Assembly: GCF_000226115.1 (NCBI RefSeq)
Contig: NC_016460.1
Coordinates: 2,604,001-2,668,000, forward strand
Direction: 5' to 3'
From: Thermothielavioides terrestris NRRL 8126
Lineage: Eukaryota > Ascomycota > Sordariomycetes > Sordariales > Chaetomiaceae
DNA length: 64,000 bases
Made by a program: the position numbers and the translations under genes. The first letter of the stretch is position 1, and each line of letters starts with the position of its first letter. This document shows, piece after piece, positions 12,461 through 23,403 of the stretch. The notes beneath the pieces were generated by a model. That model was not told the DNA's origin. It searched no databases and was given only the letters and a program-made list of their open reading frames with translations.

Positions 12461-12830
12461 GTCGTCGTTAAAGAGGTCCCGCCAAGACTAATTTCGGAAC
12501 CTACCGCTTATAAGTATTTACAAATCGCCAAGGCTACGACGACTTCGAGCAACATCAATAACGAAGAATCGTAAAGACTCGTAGCAACAACTTTGCGAAA
12601 CCTCAACCAAATAAAACGAAGTTAACCTGTACTCTAACCTTGACCCGCACCCTAACCTTAACCCGAATCCTAACTAGCGGGGGGCTAGCGCCTGCCCCCG
12701 CACCCCTGGCGAACTAACCCCTTGGCGATAGAGTAAACGCCTTGGCGATCGGGGTTGCGTAAAAACGCTGTAAAAACATTGCCGACAATTGGCCGAAATT
12801 AGTCTTGGCGGGACCTCTTTAACGTCTACC
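12461..12830. mobile_element. MITE copy 1 (370 bp, MULE-type ends)
   Basis: Starts GTCGTC then the shared repeat GTTAAAGAGGTCCCGCCAAG, and ends with the inverse repeat followed by GTCTACC. It is flanked by identical 9 bp duplications, ctgggaccg at 12452-12460 and 12831-12839. It shares the terminal repeat (about 31 bp) with the large element but not its interior, so it is a non-autonomous relative rather than an internal deletion of this copy. It begins 26 bp after the large element ends, yet has its own target duplication, so it is an independent insertion. Composition is normal and not TAG-rich. The middle holds degenerate telomere-like CCTAAC units and a GCGGGGGGCT stretch. Confidence 0.9.
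12622..12676. repeat. Degenerate telomere-like array inside MITE 1
   Basis: Six or so variants of CCCTAA/CCTTAA follow one another (taacctgt, tctaacc, accctaacc, ttaaccc, cctaac). The same place in MITE 2 (about 25950-25995) and, inverted, in MITE 3 (about 26384-26440) carries similar variants, so the array is a family feature. Confidence 0.6.
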
Positions 12831-12839
12831 CTGGGACCG

Positions 12840-13831
12840 AGTTGCTTTCTTTGAATGCGATAGCTCCTTTATTCCGTACACTACGTTCAAAACAGGCACG
12901 AAGTAATTACCACAGGAGGAAGTGTACATACCTGCGCAGTATGAAGCCTCCTTCTTCTCTCGAGTCGTGTTGCCCCTCAACTGCTGCAAAATGTCGAACT
13001 GGGCTGATGATTTCCAGTAGGTGTCTTGAGGCTTCGAGACAGGAAGGGAGCTCGCCAGTGGGTCCGCACGTGATGTGGGCCCGATCGGCCAGCCTGGAGC
13101 TACCCCACTTAGCGGCAGGGCGCTTACCCCTGTCCGTTGGAGCCCTCGTTGCTTGCACAATATTCCGTACAGGTTCCCGGAACCCTGTCTCGTCACTCAT
13201 CACACGGCACGCAGCCTGCATGCCGCGCGGGTCACTCAAGAGCTCATCCATGCGCACCTTCGCTGCACCACAAAGATGGCGTTGTTTATTTTGGTAAACA
13301 CCCGCCACGTGGGAAGATCGATAGATGCCTGTGCAGCGACATGAAGCCAGGCAATGGGCATGGGGGACTTGTTTCGTCTCTCTCTTCTCTTTGGTCCTCC
13401 GCGTTTTTGTGGATATGATCACGGCTGGTAGCCGCCCAGGCTTTTTTTATCGGCCCTCGGGCAAAACGTCACAGACCCCTTTCATCACCCGTGTCGTTGT
13501 CTCGTGCTTTGTTTAGAAACATTGATTTTGCGTTTCGTCTCCAAATCGGGACATGAAACAGAGGCCTGATCGCCATGCCGGATGGTCTTGCAGCAGCCTC
13601 ATTAATATACGGCCGTGGTTGTTGAGCTTCTCATCCTGAGAAGCATCGCGTTTGAAGCTTCATCAGAGTCTCGGAGGCTTCAAGGCCGTCAGCCGCCACC
13701 GGTCAGCCGACAAGACCGCCCTTGTCCGTCTCGACAACCACCTGTCTCCAGGCAGCTTTTCGGCGCTGGTAAGGCGCCTTCTCACTGCTCCCTCGGCGGG
13801 CTACGCACTCCTTTGTCGTCAGGTCGGCGCC
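12840..13831. other. Spacer upstream of the 13832 gene
   Basis: Ordinary-composition DNA with two TATTCCGTA copies (12870-12878, 13161-13169). Overlapping open frames on both strands lack recognisable domains. It presumably contains the promoter and 5' leader of the gene starting at 13832. Confidence 0.55.
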
Positions 13832-15889
13832 ATGCCTTTCTCTCCGCGTCTAAGGGACCATATCTCTTCGCCGCTCGAAGCCGGCCCTTCCATTGCCGAC
13901 GGTCACCACCTCCCCAGCCAAGTCGGTGAAGCGCTCGAGTATGCCTCCAAGCGGCTAGGGAGGAAGGCGGCGCACATCACCCTCCTAGTTGTGCGCAGGG
14001 ATTACCAGCTGCCAACCTCGCCAATTGCCTCCCCCTCGTGTGTCGCCGGGTCCCCTCCTGTCTCGGCTGCCAGCACGCCGTCGAGGCCTGCCTTTCCTCC
14101 CACTCCGTCGAGGCTACAAGGCTTGAAGCAGCTCGTCCGACCCGGTCAGTCTGGAGAAGGGCAGATACGCGAGAGGATAGTCCATGTCCACCTGGAACAG
14201 TTCCGCAATGGCACGGCATCGCCGGCCTTCAGCGAGGCTTCGACGGCGTCGTCGGTGTCGACTGCAAATTCGACCTTCAGTTACCGGATGCGATGGCCGG
14301 GGAGCCCCGCCGCGTACGGAAGCGTTCCTGTGACACCGGCCACCCCGTTCACGGTCATGTCGTCGTTATCGGGTACGGACGGGACCAGTGCAGTATCACA
14401 ACTTGGACGGCGGGACTCGACGCCATTCGGGATGAGGCTTATTTACGCCCATCCCTTGAGTCCGCGCGAAGAGAAGCATCTCTCCCAAGCGCTAGCCAAG
14501 GCTGCCAGGAAATTCAACCTTGAGTATGTACATCTGAATCTCCTCGTATCGGCCCCCGAGTCCTAAATTGTCCTCCACAGCGGTCGCTGGCTCTCCCAAG
14601 CCGTATCTCCCTCTGTCCTCGGTCTCCCCGTCGATTTGGTGGTTAAGTCAACCGCCCAAAACGAGGTTCTCTTCTCGTCAGAGCACCTGACGCTGGTGTC
14701 TCTCGATCACTTATACACTTTCCGCGCAGCGCTGCAGGCCTATGCCCGCACACATGCACCTTCTCGACTCGAAGACGCCGTCGACGAGCTGCGCCGGCTG
14801 TTTCTCGCTGGCGGTCGACGCCCACTGCGCAAGAGTGCGCTTCTGGCCGCTTACCGCTGGCTTGGCCCTGTGGACGAATCAGCCCTGGCTGACGTCTGCC
14901 GCATGTACGAGAGGGCGTACGGGGGCGTCGAGAAGGAGAGCGGAGTGGAGGATGACGTTGGGCCCGTGTCAGAGCGGCCACTTGCGGAAGGCTCCCCGGT
15001 CTCCGGAACCATGGACCGGTCGTTGAAAAGGATGGGATTGCTGCCGCTAGGGGGCGCAAGGGTCGAAGGTTCCACTCTACCGCGCCGGGAACGCGAATCG
15101 TGCGCCGAGTTCCCGGCTTCGGATTCGATTGATGCCCTTGACAAGGAGATCCTGCTCCCCGGGGCGGACATCGGCTTAGATGAAGAGCCTGACCTCGACG
15201 CAATCGAAGCCTGGTATCGCGAGGTCCAAGACAACGCATCAGCCTTTGCGGAACAGCCCTCACGCTCGCACTCGGCCTCAACAGCACACACTGTCACTGT
15301 TGCCGAGATGCTGCCTCCTTCGCCGTCAAGGACACCTCCTCCGGCGCCAACATCACCGACCCCGCCAAGCGACCCCTGGCCACAGCCGGACGCACTTGAG
15401 CGCGAGCTGAGCGAGATGCGTCGCACAACCCCGAAACTCCACCCGGCTCCCCCTGGGAGGTCTCTCAGGCTCAAGCTTCAGACAAGCTTCGCCGGCAAGT
15501 CCGTCGAAGGCGGACAGAAACACCCAGCAGCAACGGAGCAGCAGAATCGCGCAGCGGAACAGACCCGCGGTAGGCGCGATGATCATAATGAGGATGAACT
15601 CACCGCGCGGCCACATAGCGCAGTCATCTCGTTTGCCAACGTGCGCTGGACGGCGTGTAACAGCAACAGCAACAATGGTGTTTCCATTGACGAGCTTCTG
15701 CATGGCGGCGGCGGTGGTCAGCCTCCTCCCGACGACGACGATGTTGATCAGGCGCCGCAGCGGGAGATGGAGGACAGGATCGGCCCGATGACGCCGAACG
15801 GGTACGACGATATCTCGCCCATTACGAGAGGCGAGTGGGGGTTACTCATGTTTGGGAAGGGCAAGACGGCCAAGGTTGAGACGTGTTGA
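13832..15889 (+). CDS. Fungal protein of unknown function, 666 residues
   Basis: Two exons, 13832-14523 and 14581-15889, joined through a 57 bp intron that keeps phase (L-D-G-R-W across the join). The ATG at 13832 has a favourable GCGCC context; the frame is open further upstream but only from TTG. An N-terminal folded part (MPFSPRLRDHISS, then a helix and the strand HITLLVVRR) is followed by Ser/Thr/Pro-rich linker, a second folded block around the intron (RWLSQAVSPSVLGLP; then helices including LEDAVDELRRLFL), and a long polar, Pro-rich C terminus. No signal peptide or membrane segment. It resembles an uncharacterised ascomycete family, possibly the one Pfam calls DUF7582, but that is from memory and unverified. 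Confidence 0.75.
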
Positions 15890-16114
15890 TGGTATGTACA
15901 CAACACGAAAGGTCATTGGGGGCGGCCGAGCAATGTTACCCTTAATTGTGAATCTTGAAAACGTACATATTTCATGCGCGGAGAACATGCACTAATGGCA
16001 TGTGCAAGCGATACAAACTCATCCGCTGTTTCCTGCCAAGGTAGCCAAGCATCACCAAAACCCAACCCAGCCCAAATGTCCCCCGCGCACTCATTCTCAC
16101 TCTCACTCGCTCCC

Positions 16115-17401
16115 TCACTTCCACCCATACCGCCCGGCCGCATCCCGCTGGTTGCTCCTGGCGCGCGCGAAGCTCTCCTCCAGCGCGCTCTGGTTGCTCT
16201 GCGCCATGGCGACCACCTGCCGCAGGCTGTGCTTGCCCGGCGCGATCGCGCGCACCGGGTTGAACGCCTGCTGCGCGGCGGCCGCGGACGCCCGCAGCGT
16301 CTCGTTGTGCGCGTACTCGCGCGCCATGTCGAAGCTGACTACCTTGGCGTTGGGCGGCAGCGCGGACGCGGACGAGCCGCCGGCGGCGCGGCCGAAGAGC
16401 TCGCGCCGCGCCGCGGGGGAGAGCGAGTCTGACAGCGTGCTGAGGCTGGGTGGGATATTGCTGCTACTACTACTGCTTTGCGGGGTATTATTGTTATCGT
16501 TGTTGTTGGTGGTGGTGGTGGTGGTGGCCGGTTCGGCTTGGTAGGAGGAGGTTGTTGGGTAGGCCGATGTTACGGCGCTTTCTTCTCCGTCTTGTAGCTG
16601 CTGCTGGGGGGAGAGAGGATCGGCAGCGGTCGAGGTGAAGAGGGGTTCGTAGGCGCCTGTTTCGGCGGGCGGGGCGCTGCTGGCGAGCTCGTCGTCATCA
16701 TCGATGGAAAAGAGGGAGATCTTTTTCGTCTGAGTCGGCTCGGAGCTCGGTGTCATGGGTGACGTCCCCGACGGCGGGCCCGCTTGGGCTGGGGCTGCGG
16801 CGGCTGCGACGGGGGCAGCCTCTTTCTTTTTGGGTTTTGCGGGTGCCTTCTTTCTCGCGACCGATAGCGGCTTGAACATGAGCGGCTTGCCGACCAGCTT
16901 CACCTCCTCTTCCGGCTTTTGGCCCTCGGGGATTGATGGGCCTGCGCGGCCGTGGTCTGCGCCAGAGCTGGTTGTGTCGTCATCAGCAGCCTCTGCGGCG
17001 CCGGAGACGCCATCTCCTCTCGCAAATGCAGGCTCCGCGGCGGTACGTAAATGGAATCCGGGAGCAGGCGCTGCACCGGGGCTCCTCCCCGACGCTGCTG
17101 ACGCTGCTGGCGCCCCCGTCCCCTTCTTCTTTGGTGGCGGCAGAAATGAGCCGAGGTTGCTGAACCTGCTCCCGCCCGAGGTCTTTGCTCGTTTCGCTGG
17201 AGGCTGTTCGGTATCCTCAGCGCCGGTCTCGTCGGCTGCGCTTGGTGCCGGGAGGCTGACGACGATCTTGCCCGAGCCCGAGGACCGGTCGAGGAGTTTC
17301 TGGAAGGGTTTCTTTGCCGCTGCGGCGGCGGCGGCGGGGACCGGCCCCGGCTGCACGGATTCGGGTTCCGACTCGGAATCGGAATAGTCGACTAAACCCA
17401 T
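16115..17401 (-). CDS. PRCC-domain protein
   Basis: 428 residues, single exon. The start is the ATG at 17401 giving MGLVDYSDSESE, the typical opening of this family; upstream extension has only TTG. The middle is low complexity (Ala, Pro, Ser, poly-Asn/Thr) with KRAK and PAKPKKK basic patches that could direct nuclear entry. The last ~40 residues, with HSLRQVVAMAQSNQSALEE and the ending RDAAGRYGWK, match the conserved C terminus of PRCC proteins, which in animals bind MAD2B and associate with spliceosomes. In fungi the role is not established. It lies tail-to-tail with the 13832 gene (225 bp apart) and head-to-head with the SIN1 gene. Confidence 0.85.
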   Translation of the reverse strand: MGLVDYSDSESEPESVQPGPVPAAAAAAAKKPFQKLLDRSSGSGKIVVSLPAPSAADETGAEDTEQPPAKRAKTSGGSRFSNLGSFLPPPKKKGTGAPAASAASGRSPGAAPAPGFHLRTAAEPAFARGDGVSGAAEAADDDTTSSGADHGRAGPSIPEGQKPEEEVKLVGKPLMFKPLSVARKKAPAKPKKKEAAPVAAAAAPAQAGPPSGTSPMTPSSEPTQTKKISLFSIDDDDELASSAPPAETGAYEPLFTSTAADPLSPQQQLQDGEESAVTSAYPTTSSYQAEPATTTTTTNNNDNNNTPQSSSSSSNIPPSLSTLSDSLSPAARRELFGRAAGGSSASALPPNAKVVSFDMAREYAHNETLRASAAAAQQAFNPVRAIAPGKHSLRQVVAMAQSNQSALEESFARARSNQRDAAGRYGWK

Positions 17402-18095
17402 GGTCGCAGCTCCTGCTTGAAACCTCGGGGTCGCGTATAGCAAAGAAATCGATCGCCTGACACGAAATCTATGAGCGAGTTCAGTTCGGCTGGCGAGAAG
17501 GAGTTGACCTCATCAAGATCTTGGTCGCCTCGAGCAGTAACGGGTCAGGGTAGGTCTTATCGATAAGATAGTTGTGACCGTGCTCTGCTGAGCATTGCTG
17601 CTCACTACCCGGTAACTGTTGTAACGTTACGGTCACGTATGGTGGTACTGTAAATTCAGCGCCAAGACACGCCAAGACTGGTAAACGTATCCTATCGATT
17701 GGCACACGAACGGCGCAGTGGCAATGGGACCGCACCTGCCCTCCACTCACTGTTGAGCGCGCCGCTACTGTGTACTCCGTAGGTACTCAGTAATCCGAAC
17801 ACAAAAGGCTCTGTGGTAATCTGGTGTGCGCCGGCAGCAGGTTCTGATCGGCGCTCTGGTCCTCGATGCCTTGTAAAGCCTTTCCCTCACCCAGGCTGAA
17901 CACTCGAGGGATCACGTCTTGTGCAGCCAACTGCGACCTGCACTGCTCCTAACCCGTTCAAACCCCACCACCTCCACTTAAAGCCGGCCTACTCCCCTCC
18001 GAGACGGTGGGTTCCCGGAGACAGAGCTCGCGTTTACACAGCGACTCTATCTAGCGACGCCAGGGATCGAGAGCGGCCCGTCGGGTGCGGCGAAG
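17402..18095. promoter_or_regulatory. Shared divergent promoter region, PRCC and SIN1
   Basis: A 694 bp spacer separates the two outward-reading starts. It contains TACTCCGTA at 17773-17781 and C-rich, CCACC-type stretches just before the SIN1 start (17960-18010). No coding potential is seen. That both genes use it is inferred from orientation. Confidence 0.5.
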
Positions 18096-20675
18096 ATGTC
18101 GGTGATCCAACTGGAAGAGTGCGATTTCCTCACCCGCACCCTCGTGAACACATGAGCCGCCGGTGCTAACCTGCTCCAGTCTCGTCTTGTACCAGCTGCG
18201 GACCAGCTATCTCAATGATATTGCCGACGGCGTCGGGGAACGCCTGTTCACCCTGAATGAGGGCTTCCTCAACTCGGCCCCTTTCAAGTCTGCCGGCTGG
18301 CGGGCGAATCCGGCGCTCATCAAGCGGACTCACTCTCCGCCAATCCCCACCGCGGTCGCATCTGAGTATTTCCAGACGCCTCGACGCCCCGGCCTAACCC
18401 TCGAGGATGAGGGGGAGGAGGCTGGTCTGTTCGCTGGCGGCGCGGCCGAGCCCGTGGGTCCCAGCATGGCAACGAAGCGTCGCCGTCGGCGGGAGCAGAT
18501 GGACGAGGACGACAGCAGTGATCTCAGCGACGAGAGCGACGAAGAACCGGACCAGCGCGCTGCTCAACAAATCAAATTTGCCAAGATGCCCGTCCGGAAC
18601 CGCTCCGGCTCCTCTCCGCTCCAGTCGTCCGCCCTTCGCCAGACGACCACGCTCTCGTCGCCTCGTCCGGCGCCACGGAGGGGATCGCAGCCTGCGCTCG
18701 AGACTGTGAAGGAGAGGGCGCGGCGCGACACCGTCACCAGCAGCGAGGTGTCGTCAGAGAACGAGTTCGATGCCCCCGGCTTCCACAGGCACCGAGAGGC
18801 CGCCCGCGCTGCCGCCGCGCGCGCTGCCAAACCATCCGTCAAGCTGCACACCGAACCTACCGACGGCGCTGACGGCGTCAAACGCCAAGGGAGCGACTTG
18901 CTCGAGGAGGAAGAGGAGGACGACTCGGACGTGTCTGACACGTCTTCGGCGCTGATCGAGAGCATCGACTCGGCCTCGATTCTAGACGCTGTCAAGAACC
19001 CTCTCAACGCGTCTCTGCGAGACCTTGTGGTCGGCACCCCTCCGCGGGAGTTTACACGAAGATCTACGATTCGGAAATCAGCAATGCCGGCTCCGCTGCA
19101 GATTTCCCAAGGGGCGCTGCCGCCGCCACGGCCCATGAGCACCATTCGGCCTCTGAGCATGATGCAGCCCAAGAGCTTGCTCTCCGCTGCGCTCAATGCG
19201 AAGAAGACCAAACCCGCGCTGCCCTTTGACAGCTTCGCCTCGTTGTCGGGCCAGGGCGATCCGAACCCCATCGTGCTTCGCATCTACGCCCCCTTCTCGA
19301 AGACGCCCTCGAAGCCCTTCGAAGTCCTCATCCGGCGGACGGTCCACCAAGGGGAGGGCGGGGATAGGCCCGTCACGGTTGCTGACCTGATCGGCCTGAG
19401 TCTCTGGCGCTACAACGAGGAGAAGCTGGAGCCGCCGCTTCCCAGCGATAAGCTGAACGTCAACTGGTGGACGCTGCGCATGGTCGAAGAGGACGGCGAG
19501 GTTGACGAGGACTTCCCGCCTCTCGACCGCAACAAGGGGCTCATTTCGTTTACCACGGCGAACAACAAGGCCAGCCGGTCTCGTTCCAACTCGAAGGTCT
19601 ACGACATATTCGCGCTGGCACCAGCCTCGCCCGCCGAGTTTGAGGACAACAAACGCAGCACTCCGCAGTTTGAACAGGAAGCAGCGGCCGAAGAGGACGA
19701 CAAGGAGGTGACGCCCCGGAACACGCCCCGGCCGGATGCTCGCATGCTTCCTCCGGCACAGCCTCGAGAGAACCCGCTGCTGAACACGGCGTACCGCGCG
19801 AACACTACGCTGTTCGCGGACATGCCGCAGTCGACGCAGCCGACAAGCGCGCCTTCGCGCGGAGAGAAGAGGCTGCTGCGCATCCACATCCATTCCTCCG
19901 ATATTGCGCCGGGCCAGATGATTACGCTCGACGTGAGCACCGAGACTTGGCTGGCCGAAGTCCTCGACATTGCCTGCAGGAAGCGGCAACTCGACAAGGC
20001 CAATCACGTCCTCAAGCTTCCGCATTCCGGGACGGTGGTGTTGCTGGACCGGACGGTTGCCTCGCTCGGCAACGTCACCGACCTGGAGCTGTACCGGCGC
20101 CGATTCGCCACCGACGGGCCGCTGATGGCCGGATCGCTCAGCAGCTCCTCTCCCAGGCCGCCGCTCTTCAGCGACAATGCCAGCTGGACCAAGGCGAGGA
20201 AGCCCAAGCTCCTGGGGACGCATCCGCTGGCCAAGGAGGTGCTAAAGCAGGACGAGCTCGGCGTGGCATCCAACTACAAGAAATACACGGTCTGGCGGAA
20301 GCAGCCGATGCGGCTGCTGTCGGAGAAGCTGTTTGCCGTCGATGGCGAGTACATTCACATAATGCCAGCGTCGGGCGGCAAGCTGGCCCAAGGGGACGGC
20401 AAGTCGACCACGGTCCACTTTAGCAACGTGGTGGGCTGCAAGGTGTCGCGGAAGCACCCAACAAACTTCAAGGTACGTTCTCGGGCATGCAATGCCGCTG
20501 TGCCCGGCCTCGACCTGCCCTTTTACAGATGATTATCTAACGATTTGATCTCTAGCTTGTCGTCTACAAGTCGACGGAAAGCAAACGATACGACTTCGTC
20601 ACGAGCAGCCCAGAGTATGCGGCGGAGATCGTCGCGGAGCTCAAGAAGGGCATCTCGCCTTACCGAGACGTCTGA
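18096..20675 (+). CDS. SIN1/AVO1-type subunit of TORC2
   Basis: 811 residues from three exons: 18096-18118, 18180-20472, 20556-20675. The first exon is only 23 nt; splicing GAAGA to TCTCG gives MSVIQLEEDLVLYQLRTSYL, the conserved SIN1 start. A nearer donor (18144) would leave a 36 bp intron and disrupt that sequence. Domains in order: N-terminal SIN1 region with VGERLF and SAGWR (residues 15-60), acidic/Ser-rich linker, CRIM domain around LPFDSFASLSGQGDPNPIV, a Ras-binding-like domain (LLRIHIHSSDIAPGQMITL) and a C-terminal PH domain (YKKYTVWRKQPM to ELKKGISPYRDV). In TORC2 this subunit recruits AGC-kinase substrates such as YPK-type kinases at the plasma membrane. Confidence 0.93.
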
Positions 20676-21656
20676 CAGAAGCGGCGTTTGCTGTAAGATT
20701 CCCGGCTGCTCGAAATACGTGGAAGCAGAAAGACGGGCTTCGGACGGGCTTCGAAAGAATACTGTGGTACGAATGGCACCAGGGGGCGTGTCGGGTGGGG
20801 CGCGTCGATGACATCACGGAAGACGGGGCCGGAACACCCGAAAGGCCGCATTGGATGACGAGTCCAATTATGACTCGCAACAAGCGGTTGAGAATTACGG
20901 ATCCGTACTGTGGTGCTGTCAGAATGGCAAAGGTCGAAGGAAACCCCACGGTTGTGTTGACGGTGCAAGAAGAGGGCTGGGCCTGGGCCGAGCAGCCTTT
21001 GCCGGCTAGTTACCTGCCTTGGTTGCTTCGGCAATGTTTGGTTCTTTGCAAACAACCATTACTCGACCGGCCGTGTTGCTTACTTGTACCTGTGGCTCGC
21101 CACAGTGCAGAAGCCGCGTTTCCGTCAGCTAGTGCTGCCCGGCGACTGGCGCGGCTGGTTTCTTGAGAGGGACGGATCCACAACATGATGCAATCTCTCC
21201 CCCGGATGAGGGCTGGCTGTTGCACAAACGGTACCGAAACCAGGCTTTGCCAGCATTCTTGCGTCAGCCGTTTTCGATCCAAGGCTGTGCTGTGTGGCTG
21301 GGGCGCTGGGGTACCTAGATTCGAGCAGCAAGACCCGTCTCGCGTTGGCGGCCCCTTAGCTCGAAACAGCTGCCAGCTGGTGGCATGCCAGCACCGTGGC
21401 TGTGGCGTGAGCCAACGCAAGAAACCGGGCAGAGTCGCCTCTTCTCGCAAGCCTGTCACCAATGAGCAACATATAAAGCACTGTCCTCGCGGCCCACTGC
21501 ACCAGTCTGGGGGCTTCCAACCACCCAGCCTGACGTCTGACCGAACCTTTACCCAGAGCCCCCCTTTCCTGCGAGTCCCAAGATTCCTTCGCTTGCCGTA
21601 CGACGGTCATCGTTTCCCATAATTACCCCTGTGAATACCGTCTAAGACCAGCAAGA
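20676..21656. promoter_or_regulatory. Spacer with likely promoter of the Ser-rich protein gene
   Basis: 981 bp without a recognisable gene. Near its right end a CCAAT box (21459-21463) sits 8 bp before a TATAAA box (21472-21477), about 180 bp ahead of the ATG at 21657. C/T-rich sequence (21555-21600) follows, common at fungal transcription starts. Confidence 0.45.
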
Positions 21657-22181
21657 ATGCGCTCCGCCGCCCTCCTCGCTGTGCTTGCTACCATGGCTTC
21701 GGTAAGCCTGGTCTCCCATGCCAAACAAACCAAGACACCTTTTCGAGACAGACGCTAACTGTTGCTCTTCCCTCACACATAGGCCCAAACCACGACCGGC
21801 ACGGCGGCGACCGGCCCGGCGACAACGGGCTCGACGAGCTCGTCGTCGTCGGCCAACCCGTCGCTCTCGAGCTCCATCAGCTCGGCCCTCTCGTCCATCG
21901 GCTCGGCCGCGTCGTCCGAGATCAGCTCCATCACGAGCGCGGCCGGCAGCGCCATCTCCAGCCTGACCTCCGAGCTCGCCACGGCCACCGGCTCCGCCCG
22001 CTCCTCGCTCACCTCGGAGCTGGCCAGCCTGACCAGCTCGGTCGGCTCGGCCATCGGCTCCGTCGGCACGTCGGCCGCGTCCGCGAGCGCCAGCGCCACC
22101 ACCAACGCCGCGCCCCTGCCTACGGCGGCCGTGGCCGTCGGGGCCCTGTTCGGCGGCGCTGCTGTGCTGGCGAACCTGTGA
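21657..22181 (+). CDS. Small Ser/Ala-rich secreted protein, probably GPI-anchored
   Basis: 147 residues from two exons, 21657-21701 and 21783-22181, with the intron falling inside the signal peptide. MRSAALLAVLATMASA is a signal sequence with likely cleavage after ASA. The mature part is almost entirely Ser, Ala, Thr, Gly with few charges, arranged in repeating blocks such as SSISSALSSIGSAASS, and ends in a hydrophobic tail (AAVAVGALFGGAAVLANL) preceded by small residues, the pattern of a GPI attachment signal. No cysteines. It probably sits, O-glycosylated, on the cell surface or wall. A run of 24 T follows the stop codon directly. No family is recognised. Confidence 0.8.
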
Positions 22182-23403
22182 TTTTTTTTTTTTTTTTTTT
22201 TTTTTCCGCGCCGCGAATCTTTTCGATGAGGTGGGTTCACCGGTCGGGTGGGTGGGGATTCTTTTGATGTTGAGTGACGGATTTGTATTATTCAGGTCAC
22301 AACACGACGTGTGCTCTACGGGATTGAGACTGCGAGATGAGGGGATGGCTCGGCAAAACTAAAGGGGGTTGGGGCTCGAACTAAGGCTGCCTGCCTGCCA
22401 CGCAACACAGCCTGGCCCGGAATTGCTTGTGATCTTATTCCCGGAATTGATTTCGATGAGTTGGAGGGGCGTCAATAAGGTACAATGCAATTGCACTGCC
22501 GACCGACATCCGTTTGCTGCCCGTCCCGCCGAGGGCACTTCTCTGCCGTGTGTGAAATATAACACTACCCGCAGTCATCACCAGGTGTATCCAACAACCC
22601 CCATGGACAACAGACTTTGGCACAGCATGAGCTCCCAATTTGCCGTTGGAGCTCACCTGGCATCCGAAGCCGCGACAGGACACCAAGTGACTGCTCCTCT
22701 ACTTCCTCAGGACATACCTCCTACCTATTCAATAGCTTGATTCATTGCGGGCTGATGGGGACTGCGCTCGGGGCGAGGCTGGTGACGACCGATGACGTCA
22801 ATGATGTGGACAAAACGCGCGGCCTTGCCAGTGTCAAATAAAGTGCATCGTGACGTGGACGATGGGGTTACTAGTAACAGATACGTACACAGTGCGCACA
22901 GTGCGATACCCCAAGCGAGTCCACGGACCGTCTGCCATAGCCAACGAGCTGTGTCATCAATGTTGCGCGTAGTGATTGGCAGCTTTTCCTGCGGTATGGC
23001 GCGAAAGTAGACCCGGAAGACGGAGTTGCCTTTGCTTTGCCGTTGTTCATGGTTTGACAGTGGTGTTACCAAAGTTTGGTTGGGGATGGTTCCAGGGGAG
23101 AAGCCGGCGGGAACAGGGAACAGGAAATGGTGTAAGGTGTTCAAGGACTAAGTCAGAACGAAGTCCGCCGCGGTACTAGACCGCGCGAGTGTTGTAGGCA
23201 TCTGCACCTGCCGCGTCTCGATGAGGATGACAACGGTGATCTGTCCATCCTCTTTCTGAGAGACCACCTAGTCTTCCAAACCCCTGGGTATCATAAGCTC
23301 TGTCCACAAGCCGAGGAAGAGCTCAACAAGAATAATGTCACCGGGACCACATCCACAGGTAATCCAACGTGATGCCCATCTATATCCCCAACGCCCCCAA
23401 CGC
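22182..23403. other. Spacer between convergent genes
   Basis: Holds the 3' ends of the Ser-rich gene (+) and the NFKBIL1-like gene (-), including a 24 nt T run at 22182-22205. Short open frames only; no feature recognised. Confidence 0.6.

Noticed and set aside
12622..12676. Interstitial true telomere
   Set aside because: Units are degenerate, fewer than ten, and occur at the same place in three MITEs.
18163..18179. SIN1 start inside the 18163 frame
   Set aside because: The ATG at 18168-region reading lies in intron 1; the 18096 start gives the conserved opening.
19078..20223. 381-codon minus-strand open frame
   Set aside because: Shadow of SIN1; the SIN1 domains on the + strand are decisive.
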